Part shown: piece by piece, positions 1-9,491 of the stretch
Layout: every line of letters begins with the position of its first letter
How positions within the stretch are numbered: the first letter of the stretch is position 1
From: Alphaproteobacteria bacterium
Lineage (GTDB): Bacteria > Pseudomonadota > Alphaproteobacteria > Rhizobiales > Beijerinckiaceae
Length of the DNA stretch: 64,000 nt
Assembly: GCA_016869435.1 (NCBI GenBank)
Contig: VGEB01000004.1
Location: 1 to 64,000 of the forward strand
Direction: 5' to 3'
Program-made: the position numbers and the translations under genes
The notes under the pieces: generated by a model
Databases searched by the model: none
The model's input: the letters and a program-made list of their open reading frames with translations, nothing else
Told to the model about the DNA's origin: nothing

Positions 1-131
1 GCCGCGGGACGATCCGAGACATTTGGCGAAATCGCCGCATCCGAGCGCTCGGCTCTCAGTTCGGAACCGTCGGCGGCATGAGGCGCGGCCGGGCTGAAGT
101 CGAGGGCGGCTATTCCCATTTGCTCGGTCAT
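1..131 (-). CDS. Partial hypothetical protein (N-terminal fragment)
   Basis: An open frame begins with ATG at 131 on the minus strand and runs without a stop off the left edge of the window (43 codons seen). The visible residues start MTEQMGIAALDFSPA and are rich in Ala, Ser and Asp, with no motif I recognise. No convincing Shine-Dalgarno sequence precedes the ATG. It could be the N-terminus of a real gene that continues outside the window or a chance open frame. Confidence 0.35.
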   Translation of the reverse strand, partial: MTEQMGIAALDFSPAAPHAADGSELRAERSDAAISPNVSDRPA

Positions 132-265
132 GGCGAAGGATCGGTTGTAAGCAAGATTCTCAACCGTCACGCCGATTGCTTGAAATTGGATTAACGCTGG
201 CGGTCGCCGGCGCCGCATTGACGCCAGTCAATTTTTCCCATTACCGGCGAGGGGCGCCGAAGGCG

Positions 266-2641
266 TCAAATTGTTACTCGATCCGCATTCTTCGCAGGCG
301 ACGGCTCATATTTCTTGAAACTGACGTTCAAGAGTCGTTCGGCCTTTTTGAACGACTGGGTCTCCTTGTCATTCAGATCAGGTTCGACCATGGCGCCGTC
401 TTGCCCGGTGAACAGCCGGTTGGAAATATGAAATCCCAATGCGCGATAGACCTCGAACTGTTCCTCAGTGAAAAACTGGTTCAGCGTCGTTTCGTGCGGG
501 AAGTCAGGATTGCGTTTTTTGTAATCGGTCACATAGTCGTTTTCGTCGCCCGTCAACGACGCTTTCAGATAGATCAACACGCCAAATTCCGATTGCGCAG
601 GCGCTTCGCCGGGATATTCGATGATCCCGATCGCCGCATGCGGGCCGGGACTCTTTGTTCGCCCCTGTTCCGCGGCGATTTCGGCGCTGGTTTCTTTGGT
701 GTGACGCTTGATCTCGGCCCAGGGCAGGCGGATGCGAACGCCAAGGTCGATGCGGGCGAGACGCTGAAGCTGTACCAGCGAAGGAAAGTCCATGCCCCCG
801 TCGGCTTCGCCGTCGACGACGACGATGACCGCGGCGCGCCGGCGAAGCAATTCATAGACGCCGAGATTGTCGATATGGCCGCCGTCGCTCAGGAAGACAT
901 ATTTGAAGGTTTCCCGGGTGGTAAAGAAGGCCTCCGCGAGGAAATAGCGCGGCCGGGGCCAATTTCGACCTTTACCGAAATTGCTTAGCTCTTGCGGGTT
1001 CGGAAACCATCGCCCGAGGCGCACGTTCAGAAGCGCCAGCGTAAAGGCGAGCGGACGCAGCGACGCGATCCCCATATTGGGCGCCGCCGCCGCCCCCGAA
1101 ATCGCCATGGCGGTGCCGATGTCTCCGGACCACAAGTGCTTCACAGCGGTCGTTTCGACATAGCCGGTGACCTCGCTGCCGACGAAATTGCGGCTCAGCA
1201 GGAAGAAATCGCCATTGCGGCCGCGGCGATTGGCCCTTGGCGATCCCGGCACGTTGAGAGTCGTGTTGATGAGGTGATAAGGCGTATAGACAGGAGAAAT
1301 ATCGCTCAGCGGGAAATCATTGGCGGCGATATTCTTGTTCTCGTTTATGTCGTCCCATTTTTTCGTAGGATCAACGAGAAAGGCGTCGACCAGCCGATCC
1401 CGGTAGTATTGATGCAACGAGTTCGTGTTGACGTCGATAAAACGCCAAACCAACAAAAAAATTGGGAGCGCCGTTCCAAGATAGACAATCACTGAGGGCG
1501 TGATATGCGCGCCCCACGAGCCCGCGACGATCTTGTCCCCAGTGGCCCATTGAGCAACGCCGAAAAGCGACCGGAAAAATTTGGGAGCGTGCGCGTAATT
1601 CCAGTGTTCGGCTGACGACGAAATTCCCCAATATGAAAGAAAAATATAAACCACCCACAGACCGAGAGGAATGAAAAGCGCCACAACATAAATCACGAGC
1701 TTGCTCGCGAATTTGACCGCCTTTTGGACCAAATTGTCCTTTTTCTTGTCGACCGCCGACTTTGCAATAAGACTCATAAAGGGGACGACGATCGGGCTCG
1801 CGATCGCCGCAATGGTGGAATAGTATTTCGAAATATTAAGAATACCGTCGGCGACAGCGCCGCTCGCGCCGCCCTCGAATTGCGCAAGGATAAACATCGG
1901 CTGCATTTCGACGACAAGCGCCACCAGGATAAGAGTGACGATGGCGCCGAATACTGGGGCGATCTGCCTGCGGATCTCTCTCGGCGGCCCATGCGCCGCC
2001 AAGGCGTAAATGATCAGCAAGCCCGCGATGAACAAGGTCCAGGCGGTCGTGATCGGAAACGGGTTGTCGCCCAGGAGCCTGGCCAAACCGCCGCCAAGAA
2101 AGCCTCTCGAATCAAGATCGCTATAGGTCGGGATAAAGAAGATGGTGAGCGCCGCCAGCGAAAGCAGGATCGGAAGGGCGATGAGCGCGCCGGAGAGCAG
2201 CCCTCGAAAATAAATCGCCGCGAAAACAGGAACCGACTTCAGCCCTTTTGGCACGAGATAGCGCGAATTATCCCGAATATGCCTGGTGTGACGCGTTTCG
2301 CCGTCGTAGCTGTTCGCCGGATCGAAGGGAAACTTGCCGCCGTCTTTCGACATGGCGAGCGTCATCGCCGAGCCGATATAACCGCCGCCCGATACGGTCG
2401 AAAGATAATCAAAACGATTGATTAATCGGGCGCTGGCGAGCCCCTGCAGCGCGCCCATGCAGAAGGCGGCGCATCTGACGCCGCCGCCGGAAAGCGCCAG
2501 ACCGACGATTTCGTGGTCGGTCGTCGGCCTAAAATCCTCGGTCGGAATTTCAGGTCGTTCCAATTTCCGCCGACGATGGTTGATATCTTCAATCTCTCTT
2601 GCAAAAACGTCCGAAAAATCTTTTGTGCCATTCGCGGTCAT
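266..2641 (-). CDS. Membrane-inserted patatin-like phospholipase
   Basis: Predicted lipid acyl hydrolase of the patatin family, 791 aa. The N-terminal half of the catalytic domain shows the oxyanion segment LSGGGVR (about residues 50-56) and the nucleophile segment TVSGGGYIG with Ser84. The catalytic Asp partner is the DGG motif at Asp586. Between them lie about six hydrophobic stretches (roughly residues 145-420), so the patatin fold appears to be split by a membrane module. The family acts on phospholipid or acylglycerol esters; the substrate here is unknown. I chose ATG 2641 because GGGGACGAG sits just upstream; an in-frame TTG at 2653 would place that ribosome-binding site inside the gene. 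The first Gly of the GxSxG box is Thr. Confidence 0.75.
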   Translation of the reverse strand: MTANGTKDFSDVFAREIEDINHRRRKLERPEIPTEDFRPTTDHEIVGLALSGGGVRCAAFCMGALQGLASARLINRFDYLSTVSGGGYIGSAMTLAMSKDGGKFPFDPANSYDGETRHTRHIRDNSRYLVPKGLKSVPVFAAIYFRGLLSGALIALPILLSLAALTIFFIPTYSDLDSRGFLGGGLARLLGDNPFPITTAWTLFIAGLLIIYALAAHGPPREIRRQIAPVFGAIVTLILVALVVEMQPMFILAQFEGGASGAVADGILNISKYYSTIAAIASPIVVPFMSLIAKSAVDKKKDNLVQKAVKFASKLVIYVVALFIPLGLWVVYIFLSYWGISSSAEHWNYAHAPKFFRSLFGVAQWATGDKIVAGSWGAHITPSVIVYLGTALPIFLLVWRFIDVNTNSLHQYYRDRLVDAFLVDPTKKWDDINENKNIAANDFPLSDISPVYTPYHLINTTLNVPGSPRANRRGRNGDFFLLSRNFVGSEVTGYVETTAVKHLWSGDIGTAMAISGAAAAPNMGIASLRPLAFTLALLNVRLGRWFPNPQELSNFGKGRNWPRPRYFLAEAFFTTRETFKYVFLSDGGHIDNLGVYELLRRRAAVIVVVDGEADGGMDFPSLVQLQRLARIDLGVRIRLPWAEIKRHTKETSAEIAAEQGRTKSPGPHAAIGIIEYPGEAPAQSEFGVLIYLKASLTGDENDYVTDYKKRNPDFPHETTLNQFFTEEQFEVYRALGFHISNRLFTGQDGAMVEPDLNDKETQSFKKAERLLNVSFKKYEPSPAKNADRVTI

Positions 2642-2930
2642 GCTCGTCCCCAAAAATCAGCCCTAACACTGCATTTCTTCGCAATTGTCGGCGGCTGTCC
2701 GCTTCGCAGCCGCGACCGCCGTCGCTAAATTTTAGTTCAGATCGCCGCGACTGGACAAGGCGGCGGCAAAAGAGTTCGGAAGATTTGAGGCGGCATTTCG
2801 AGCACTGAGAGGCTTCTTCCATCGTCGCCGCTTGCGCGCGCCCCGCCAGTGATCGTTTACAATTTGATAACGGGAAGCTGCTCCCCTCGTTTGCCGTTCG
2901 ATTTTCGTCGCGCGAGCGAGGAGCAACGCA

Positions 2931-3896
2931 ATGGACGAGGCAGGCGCGCCAAACGAAACGTCCGCCGAACCTGAAATCCGAGCGCAGGAGCAGAAGACTG
3001 CGCCAGCCAGCCTGGAGGCGGCGGTGGCCGTCTCCGCGTGCGAGCCTGCGACATTGGTCTCCGCCTGCGAGACCTCGGACGCTCCGGGAAAGCTCGAGAT
3101 CAGGATCAATCTCGGATTTGACGACCAGTCGCTGCAAGGCTTCTTGTCGTCGCTCAAGAGCGGTCAGCGTCTACAGCCTCAAATCTCGGAATACATCAGC
3201 CTGACGGCGCCCGCTAAGGATGGAGTTTTCGTTGCCGCGCCGCGGCAAGCCGAGGACGATCGCAGCATTCGAATTTCTCCAATCGCTCTAATTTTGATCT
3301 TCGCGCTCGGATTCGGTTTGAAGCTGCATTTCCACGACATTCATTTTCCAGTCTTTCCCGACAAGGCCACATCTTCGCTCAAGGCGTTGGTCGACAGGAT
3401 CACAATGTCCGAGTCACAGGGAAATCCCGACGCTCGAAACAAATTCTCTTCTGCCACTGGACTGGGACAGTTCATCAACGCCACATGGATGGAGCTGATC
3501 AGGAAACACCGTCCCGATCTCGCCGGCGCCAGAAGCGACAAGGAGATACTCGACCTGCGCAAGGATCCGGATCTCTCTCGAGAAATGACGGCGCGTTATG
3601 TCGAGCAAAACTCGTCAATCCTGATGAAAAAGGGTCTGCCGGTCACGCCCGGATCGCTCTATCTGGCGCATTTCGCCGGACCCGGCGGCGCGGCGGCGAT
3701 CCTGTCCGCGCCGGAAGAAGTGGACGCCGCGACGGTGATCGCCAGCGTCGACGGGCAGCCGACAAGAGCCCGCGAAAAAATCGTCAACGGAAATCCCTTC
3801 TTGAAGGGCTTCTCCGTGAAAGACCTCAAGAACTGGGCGAATCTCAAGATGCAGGGGATCAGCCTGGAGCTTGCCGCGCCGGCGCAGGAGAATTAG
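2931..3896 (+). CDS. Membrane-anchored lytic transglycosylase-like protein
   Basis: 321 aa protein with an N-terminal Ala/Glu-rich cytoplasmic stretch, one transmembrane helix at about residues 115-132, and a C-terminal SLT-type muramidase-like domain. The segment SESQGNP places the likely catalytic Glu at 161, followed by a GLGQF motif near 178 and a long helical tail containing YLAHFAGPGGA. The family cleaves the MurNAc-GlcNAc bond of peptidoglycan in the periplasm without water. GAGGAG lies upstream of the ATG. The arrangement (long N-terminal tail in front of the anchor) resembles transglycosylases of rhizobia. Transcribed divergently from the patatin gene. Confidence 0.7.
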   Translation: MDEAGAPNETSAEPEIRAQEQKTAPASLEAAVAVSACEPATLVSACETSDAPGKLEIRINLGFDDQSLQGFLSSLKSGQRLQPQISEYISLTAPAKDGVFVAAPRQAEDDRSIRISPIALILIFALGFGLKLHFHDIHFPVFPDKATSSLKALVDRITMSESQGNPDARNKFSSATGLGQFINATWMELIRKHRPDLAGARSDKEILDLRKDPDLSREMTARYVEQNSSILMKKGLPVTPGSLYLAHFAGPGGAAAILSAPEEVDAATVIASVDGQPTRAREKIVNGNPFLKGFSVKDLKNWANLKMQGISLELAAPAQEN

Positions 3897-4015
3897 GGGA
3901 CGATCGATGGGTCCCGCGCGGATCGCGTTAGCCTCACCGCGACGCGCCGCCGCTCTTGATTTCGGCGCCGCTCTGCTTAATTCGCCATTGCGGACGCTTT
4001 TACGAGGACTTAGCT

Positions 4016-4183
4016 ATGGCTGACGAAGAACACCCCACAGTGCAAAAGAACAAATATCTGTTCGCCGGCGTCGGCGCCGTTCTTGGCGGCCTGACGGGCG
4101 TCGCGATCGGCGGTCCGCTCATCGCCGTCGTCGGCGCCGGACTCGGCGGCCTCCTCGGCTACAACATGCTGAAGCGGCTGTGA
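4016..4183 (+). CDS. Small glycine-zipper membrane protein
   Basis: 55 aa protein. After a charged N-terminus (MADEEHPTVQKNKY) it is a single Gly-rich hydrophobic segment with repeated GxxxG spacing (GVGAVLGG, GVAIGG, GAGLGGLLG), typical of glycine-zipper membrane peptides. The start at 4016 follows ACGAGGACTTAGCT, a reasonable ribosome-binding site; an upstream in-frame ATG at 3956 lacks one. Function unknown; such peptides often sit in the inner membrane or associate with the envelope. Confidence 0.6.
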   Translation: MADEEHPTVQKNKYLFAGVGAVLGGLTGVAIGGPLIAVVGAGLGGLLGYNMLKRL

Positions 4184-4187
4184 CGCG

Positions 4188-4670
4188 TCAGGCGTCAGGC
4201 TGAGCCAGAAAAAGCATCACCAGCGCCGCGCAGCCGATGAAGCGGAACGCGGCCTGCTGCAGATCTGGCCCGACCCGCCACATCTGGAACCATTCTCCGC
4301 CGACGGCCATGAAGCCGAACAGATAAAGGCCGACGGCGAGAGCGATGCCCGCGATAGCGACATTTTTCGCCGCGTTGAAGCGCGTCCCTTCAGCCCTGCG
4401 CGCCAACGCCAGTCGCCACGCCCCCGCCAGAATGACCGCGGCGGCGGCGAACTCGACCGCGATAATGACGGCGTAAAGCATGCGATGCAGCGTGGCGCTG
4501 GTGACGGCGCGCCACTCCAGCGGGCTGCCGGTCGGCACCTGATCCATCGACATCACATGGCTGACGACCTGATAATTGGTGTCATAGTCCGTCACATTAT
4601 TGATCGCGACGAGCAGAATCAGAGCGCCGAGCGCTGCGGTCAGCAAAATTTTCGAAAATCTGATCAGCAC
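4188..4670 (-). CDS. DUF2165 family integral membrane protein
   Basis: 160 aa, about four transmembrane helices, with the family hallmarks NNVTDYDTNYQ after helix 1 and GEWFQMW near the C-terminus. These match what I know of the DUF2165 small membrane proteins, whose function is unknown. I chose the GTG at 4670: AGGGAGCGG lies about ten bases upstream and helix 1 starts immediately after it. The longer frame to 4808 would overlap the start of the divergent glutathione S-transferase gene and adds a non-conserved Arg/Pro-rich stretch. Its stop lies 4 bases from the stop of the small glycine-zipper gene, a convergent pair. Confidence 0.7.
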   Translation of the reverse strand: MLIRFSKILLTAALGALILLVAINNVTDYDTNYQVVSHVMSMDQVPTGSPLEWRAVTSATLHRMLYAVIIAVEFAAAAVILAGAWRLALARRAEGTRFNAAKNVAIAGIALAVGLYLFGFMAVGGEWFQMWRVGPDLQQAAFRFIGCAALVMLFLAQPDA

Positions 4671-4769
4671 GTCGAGCCGCTCCCTGGCGCAGCCTAGCGC
4701 GACCTGACCGATTGATCTTGGAGCGCGAGGGCTTACAACACAGTTTGGTCTCCCTTCGGACGCGTGTCC

Positions 4770-5474
4770 ATGATCGATCTTCACTACTGGCCGACGCCCA
4801 ACGGCCACAAGATTACGATTTTTCTCGAAGAAACCGGGATCGCCTATCGGATCGCGCCGGTCGACATCGGCAAGGGGGACCAGTTCAAACCTGAGTTTCT
4901 CGCGATTTCCCCCAACAACCGCATGCCCGCCATCGTCGATCGCGCGCCGGCGGATGGGGGCGCTCCCGTTGCGCTGTTCGAATCAGGCGCGATACTGGTC
5001 TACCTCGCTGAGAAAACCGGAAGGCTTCTCCCCTCGGACCTGCACGGCCGCGCGCGAACGCTGCAGTGGCTGTTTTGGCAGGTGGGCGGACTCGGCCCTA
5101 TGGCCGGCCAGAACCACCATTTCGCCAAATACGCGCGAGCGAAAATTCCTTACGCGATCGAGCGCTACCGGAACGAGACCGGTCGGCTCTACGGCGTCAT
5201 GGACGGCCAGCTCGCCAAGACCCCTTTTCTCGCCGGCGACTATTCCATCGCCGACATCGCCTGCTATCCATGGATCGTCCCGCACGAAGATCAGGGCCAG
5301 GATTTGCATGACTTCCCGCATCTCAAGCGCTGGTTCGAGGCGATTGGGTCACGGCCCGCTGTGATCCGCGCCTATGCGGCGGGCGCGCCATATCAACGGC
5401 GGCGCCTCGACTTTACGGCGCTGGAGCGCGAAATTCTTTTTGGCGAAACGGCCGAGCGCAACGGCGCAAAATAG
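4770..5474 (+). CDS. Glutathione S-transferase, YfcG-like
   Basis: 234 aa two-domain GST. The N-terminal thioredoxin-fold part contains LHYWPTPNGHKITIFLEE and the cis-Pro segment NNRMPAIVD followed by the glutathione-binding ESGAILVYLA. The C-terminal helical domain contains FLAGDYSIADIACYPWI. The Asn-Gly near the N-terminus and the overall length fit the YfcG/YghU (Nu-class) group, which have disulfide-bond reductase activity with glutathione and lack an active-site Cys. The GTG at 4764 is an alternative start two codons upstream. Followed 45 bases later by pyrE on the same strand. Confidence 0.8.
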   Translation: MIDLHYWPTPNGHKITIFLEETGIAYRIAPVDIGKGDQFKPEFLAISPNNRMPAIVDRAPADGGAPVALFESGAILVYLAEKTGRLLPSDLHGRARTLQWLFWQVGGLGPMAGQNHHFAKYARAKIPYAIERYRNETGRLYGVMDGQLAKTPFLAGDYSIADIACYPWIVPHEDQGQDLHDFPHLKRWFEAIGSRPAVIRAYAAGAPYQRRRLDFTALEREILFGETAERNGAK

Positions 5475-5519
5475 GCTATGGCTGCGCGGCGTTTTTCAAA
5501 CAAGGATAAGCCGCATTCC

Positions 5520-6203
5520 ATGTCGAACGACCGCCAGATCGCCGCGCAAGAGACCGCCAAGGCGCTGATAGAAGTGCAAGCGGTGCTCGTGAATGTCGAT
5601 AAGCCTTTCATCACGACCGCCGGCTGGGCGTCGCCGGTTTATATCGACATGCGCAAGATCATCGCCTTCCCGCGGCTGCGGCGCCGCCTCGTCCATTTCG
5701 CGACTCGGACGATCGAGCGCGACATCGGTTATGAATCGCTCGACGTCGTCGCGGGCGGCGAAACGGCGGGGATTCCTTTCGCCGCGTGGATCGCCGACAG
5801 CCTTATGCTGCCGATGCAATATGTGCGCAAGAAGCCGAAGGGCTTCGGCCGCAACGCCCGTATCGAAGGCGATGTGATGGAGGGCGGCCGCGCCCTGCTC
5901 GTTGAGGACCTTGCGACGGACGGCGGCTCGAAGAAGGATTTCGTCCAGGCGCTGCGCGACGCGGGACAGCGCTGCGACCACGTCTTCGTGTTCTTCTTCT
6001 ACGATATTTTCGCCGGCGCCCGCGAGGAGCTGGCGGCGCTCGGCATAAGCCTGCACGCGCTCGCGACCTGGCGCGACGTTCTCGATGTCGCTCGCGCCCA
6101 CAAATATTTTCCTGACGAAGCGTTGAACGAGGTCGAAGCCTTCATTGCCGATCCCGTCGCCTGGTCGGCGGCGCATGGCGGCCTCGCCAAGGCGAAAGGA
6201 TAA
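5520..6203 (+). CDS. pyrE: Orotate phosphoribosyltransferase
   Basis: 227 aa enzyme converting orotate and PRPP to orotidine 5'-phosphate in de novo pyrimidine synthesis. The PRPP-binding motif is seen as [13 protein letters not shown], and the substrate region includes [11 protein letters not shown] and the [13 protein letters not shown] loop. The start MSNDRQIA at 5520 follows an AAGGAT sequence; an in-frame ATG at 5478 is possible but lies within 4 bases of the preceding stop. Length and motifs are those of the long alphaproteobacterial PyrE form. Confidence 0.92.
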   Translation: MSNDRQIAAQETAKALIEVQAVLVNVDKPFITTAGWASPVYIDMRKIIAFPRLRRRLVHFATRTIERDIGYESLDVVAGGETAGIPFAAWIADSLMLPMQYVRKKPKGFGRNARIEGDVMEGGRALLVEDLATDGGSKKDFVQALRDAGQRCDHVFVFFFYDIFAGAREELAALGISLHALATWRDVLDVARAHKYFPDEALNEVEAFIADPVAWSAAHGGLAKAKG

Positions 6204-6220
6204 GCGCGACGGGGCGCATT

Positions 6221-6514
6221 TTAGCTGCAGCTGATGAATTCACGATAAAGCCAGCCCAGCCGCTTGCCGCCAGGGCTTGCCACATAGGCCCAGGGCTTTC
6301 CGTGTTCATCTTCGCCGTAACGTTGCACCACAATTGACTTGCCATCCTCGATCGCGCCGATCACCGTCCTGTTCTGATCGCGGATGGCGATTGAATCGCC
6401 CATGACATCCGTCGCGACGCATCGATCGCCGGCGAGTTCCGTCGCGCCCCAGGCGGTGGCGGCCACGAGCGCGGCAAGGGTCAAACCGGCGAAAGGCGCG
6501 AGTTTCTCTGACAT
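6221..6514 (-). CDS. Secreted SH3-domain-like hypothetical protein
   Basis: 97 aa with a Sec signal or N-terminal anchor (MSEKLAPFAGLTLAALVAATAWG) followed by a single bacterial SH3-like fold: VATDVMGDSIAIRDQN, then VVQRYGEDEHGKPWAYVASPGGKRLGWLYREFI. Two Cys could form a disulfide. The pattern resembles SH3b domains of secreted cell-wall proteins. GGGAG lies 8 bases before the ATG at 6514. It is divergently transcribed from the dipeptidase gene 80 bases away, which also acts on cell-wall peptides, so a shared envelope role is plausible but unproven. Confidence 0.65.
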   Translation of the reverse strand: MSEKLAPFAGLTLAALVAATAWGATELAGDRCVATDVMGDSIAIRDQNRTVIGAIEDGKSIVVQRYGEDEHGKPWAYVASPGGKRLGWLYREFISCS

Positions 6515-6595
6515 CTGAGGACTCCCGATTGAGCTGGAAAGACCTATAGTCGAGGTTTGGCGACGCCGAATTGCGCGAGCGCACATGGAGTCGAC

Positions 6596-7240
6596 ATGCG
6601 CAGACTGATGTTTTTGATTATCGGGGCGTTGTTCGCGCCACAAGCGCGCGCCGACGATCCGCCGCCGGGCTTTACGCGCCTTGCCGACGTGGTGCCCGAC
6701 GTCCTCCAGGATATGCGCTATGCCGGCCCGAACAATTTCACCGGCTCCCCCGTGCCCGGCTATAACGCCCCGCAATGCTGGCTGCGCACCGAGGCCGCGA
6801 AAGCGCTGGCGGCGGCGCAGAAGGACGCGCGCGCGCAAGGCGTATCTCTTGTCGTCTATGATTGCTATCGCCCGCTGCGCGCCGTCTCGGCCTTCGTCGA
6901 CTGGTCGCGCAATGCGGACCAGCGGACAAAATCGGAGCATTATCCGCATCTCGACAAAGGCGCGCTCTTTCCCGAGGGTTATATCGCCGAACATTCCACC
7001 CATTCGACCGGACTTGCCGTCGATCTCGGCGTCAAAGGATGGAACTTCGGCACGCCTTTCGATTTTTTCGACCCTCGCTCATGGACGAAGACCAAGACCT
7101 CGACGAGGGCGCGCGAACATCGCGACACGCTGGTCGCGCTGATGCGCCGCCACGGCTTTGAAAATTATCCGCGCGAATGGTGGCATTTCACCTACAAGGG
7201 CGCCGACGGCGCGCCGAGTTATGATGCCGAGATCAAGTGA
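6596..7240 (+). CDS. D-alanyl-D-alanine dipeptidase (M15D, VanX/DdpX-like)
   Basis: 214 aa with a cleavable signal peptide (residues 1-19, ending ARA). The zinc peptidase motif HSTHSTGLAVDLG supplies His136 and Asp143; EWWHF supplies the catalytic Glu194 and the third zinc ligand His197; YRP holds the conserved Arg92. These are the VanX/DdpX residues for hydrolysis of free D-Ala-D-Ala. The signal peptide places it in the periplasm, favouring a cell-wall dipeptide scavenging role over vancomycin resistance. The start at 6596 has GGAG six bases upstream. Lies 34 bases before recG. Confidence 0.85.
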   Translation: MRRLMFLIIGALFAPQARADDPPPGFTRLADVVPDVLQDMRYAGPNNFTGSPVPGYNAPQCWLRTEAAKALAAAQKDARAQGVSLVVYDCYRPLRAVSAFVDWSRNADQRTKSEHYPHLDKGALFPEGYIAEHSTHSTGLAVDLGVKGWNFGTPFDFFDPRSWTKTKTSTRAREHRDTLVALMRRHGFENYPREWWHFTYKGADGAPSYDAEIK

Positions 7241-7274
7241 GTCGGTCCGCGCCGCTCGATTGAACTGAACCCAC

Positions 7275-9377
7275 ATGCGTCCGTCATTGCTCGACCCGCT
7301 TTTCGGTCGCGTCGCCGCGCTGCCCGGCGTCGGTCCGAAAACCGCAAAACTGTTCGATCGGCTGCTCGCCCGACCGGGCGCCGAAGCGCGCCTCGTCGAT
7401 CTGCTTTTTTATCTTCCGTCCAATGTCATTGACCGCAGCGCGCGGCCTACGATCGCCGCCGCGCCGCTGGACACGATGGTCGTCTTGAAGGCGCGCGTCA
7501 CTGAGCATCGCCGGCCTCAAGGCCGCTACTCGAAATCGCCCTATCGCGTGCTCGTCGAGGACGACACCGGCGACGTCGAACTCGTTTTCTTTCTCGCCAA
7601 TCCCGACTGGATCGAGCGAAGCCTGCCGCTCGGCGCGACGCGCTGGATATCGGGACGCATCGAGCTTTATGACGGCCGACGTCAGATCGTGCATCCTGAC
7701 CGGGTTCTCGACGAAGCCGGAATTGCGAAACTTCCCGCCTTCGAGGCGGTCTATGGGCTGACCGAAGGCCTGCAGGCGCGCTATGTCCTGCGCGCGAGCG
7801 AAGAGGCGCTGGCGCGGCTGCCGAACCTTCCCGAATGGCAGGATGGGAGCGTTCTTTCCACCAACAAGCTTCCCGTCTTTGCCGAGGCGCTACGCGCCGC
7901 GCACCGGCCCAGCGGCGCCGATGCGCTCTCGCCGCAGCATCCGGCCCGTCAGCGCCTTGCGCTCGATGAGTTGCTCGCCAGCCAGCTCGCCTTGCGGCTC
8001 ATACGCGCCAGGATGCGACGACCTTCGGGCCGCGCGCATAAAGGCGACGGCCGCTACGCCAGCGCGATCGAATCTGCTCTGCCCTTTCGCCTGACCCGCG
8101 CCCAGCAGCGCACGCTCGACGAAATTCGCGTCGACCTCGCGTCGGAGAAGCGCATGCTGCGGCTTGTGCAAGGCGACGTAGGCTCCGGCAAGACGATCGT
8201 CGCGGCGCTGGCCATGGCCAGCGTTGCGGAGACCGGCCGTCAATGCGCGCTGATGGCTCCGACCGAAATCCTGGCGCGGCAGCATTATGAGCGGCTTGCG
8301 CCATTGCTCGAACCCGCTGGATTGCGCGTGGCGCTCCTTACCGGTCGCGCCAAGGCGAGCGAACGCGCGGCGCTGCACGGCGACATCGGCGCGGGCGAAG
8401 TCGACGTCGTGATCGGCACGCACGCTTTGGTGCAAAGCGATCTTGCTTTTTGCGACCTCGGCCTCGCCGTGGTCGACGAGCAGCATCGCTTCGGCGTCGA
8501 GCAGCGACTGGCGCTGGGCGCCAAGGGCGACGCCGTCGACGTTCTGGTAATGACGGCGACGCCGATACCGCGCACGCTGGCGCTGACCGCCTTCGGCGAC
8601 ATGGACTGTTCCGCCCTAGACGAAAAGCCGCCCGGCCGAACGCCCGTCTCAACGCGCGCGCTTCCAGCCGAAAGAATCGACGAGGTGATCGCGGGGCTGC
8701 GGCGCGCCTTGGCGCAGGGCGCGCGCGCCTATTGGGTATGTCCGCTCGTCGAAGAGAATGAAGACCTCGACCTCGCCGCGGCGCAGGAACGTCACGCCGA
8801 TCTTTCCAAGCTTTTTGGATCGGCGGTCGGCCTTGTTCACGGCCGCATGAAATCCGCCGAAAAAGACGCCGTGATGGAAGGGTTCCAGCGCGGCGACATC
8901 AAAATTCTGGTGGCGACGACGGTGATCGAGGTCGGCGTCGACGTTGCGGAAGCGACCATCATGGTTATCGAACATGCAGAGCGCTTCGGCCTCGCGCAAC
9001 TCCACCAATTGCGCGGACGCGTCGGTCGCGGCGCGGCGCAATCTTCATGTCTGCTGCTTTACAAAGGTCCGCTCAGCGAAGCCGCGAAGGCGCGCCTGAC
9101 GATCATACGGCAGACCGAAGACGGATTTCGGATCGCCGAGGAAGATCTGCGGCTGCGCGGCGAGGGCGAGATACTCGGCGTGCGGCAGGCGGGTTTGCCG
9201 AGCTTTCGTCTCGCTGATCTTGCCGCTCATGCGCGCCTCCTCGCCATCGCGCGCGACGACGCGGAATTAATCCTGCGCCGCGATCCGGAGCTCGCAAGCG
9301 AGCGAGGGCGCGCCCTGCGCGCCTTGCTCTATCTGTTTGAACGCGACGAGGCCGTCCGCCTGCTGCGTGCGGGCTGA
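7275..9377 (+). CDS. recG: ATP-dependent DNA helicase RecG
   Basis: 700 aa superfamily 2 helicase that reverses stalled forks and branch-migrates Holliday junctions. An N-terminal wedge/OB region (residues 1-240) precedes the motor domains: Walker A GDVGSGKT at 300-307, DEQH box at 401-404, TATPIPRTLA, and the C-terminal QLRGRVGRG helicase motif followed by the RecG tail (DLRLRGEGEILGVRQAG). Full length and intact. It is convergent with the methyltransferase gene, with 114 bases between the stops. Confidence 0.95.
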   Translation: MRPSLLDPLFGRVAALPGVGPKTAKLFDRLLARPGAEARLVDLLFYLPSNVIDRSARPTIAAAPLDTMVVLKARVTEHRRPQGRYSKSPYRVLVEDDTGDVELVFFLANPDWIERSLPLGATRWISGRIELYDGRRQIVHPDRVLDEAGIAKLPAFEAVYGLTEGLQARYVLRASEEALARLPNLPEWQDGSVLSTNKLPVFAEALRAAHRPSGADALSPQHPARQRLALDELLASQLALRLIRARMRRPSGRAHKGDGRYASAIESALPFRLTRAQQRTLDEIRVDLASEKRMLRLVQGDVGSGKTIVAALAMASVAETGRQCALMAPTEILARQHYERLAPLLEPAGLRVALLTGRAKASERAALHGDIGAGEVDVVIGTHALVQSDLAFCDLGLAVVDEQHRFGVEQRLALGAKGDAVDVLVMTATPIPRTLALTAFGDMDCSALDEKPPGRTPVSTRALPAERIDEVIAGLRRALAQGARAYWVCPLVEENEDLDLAAAQERHADLSKLFGSAVGLVHGRMKSAEKDAVMEGFQRGDIKILVATTVIEVGVDVAEATIMVIEHAERFGLAQLHQLRGRVGRGAAQSSCLLLYKGPLSEAAKARLTIIRQTEDGFRIAEEDLRLRGEGEILGVRQAGLPSFRLADLAAHARLLAIARDDAELILRRDPELASERGRALRALLYLFERDEAVRLLRAG

Positions 9378-9491
9378 CGCCATGGCGCGGGGAGCGAAGC
9401 AATCCAGCCTCGATTACAGCGACAATAGGAAAGTTTCGCTCGCGCCCACGGTCTGCTTCATCCGCTGCGGTTCCTGGCAGTAACGCGCGCC

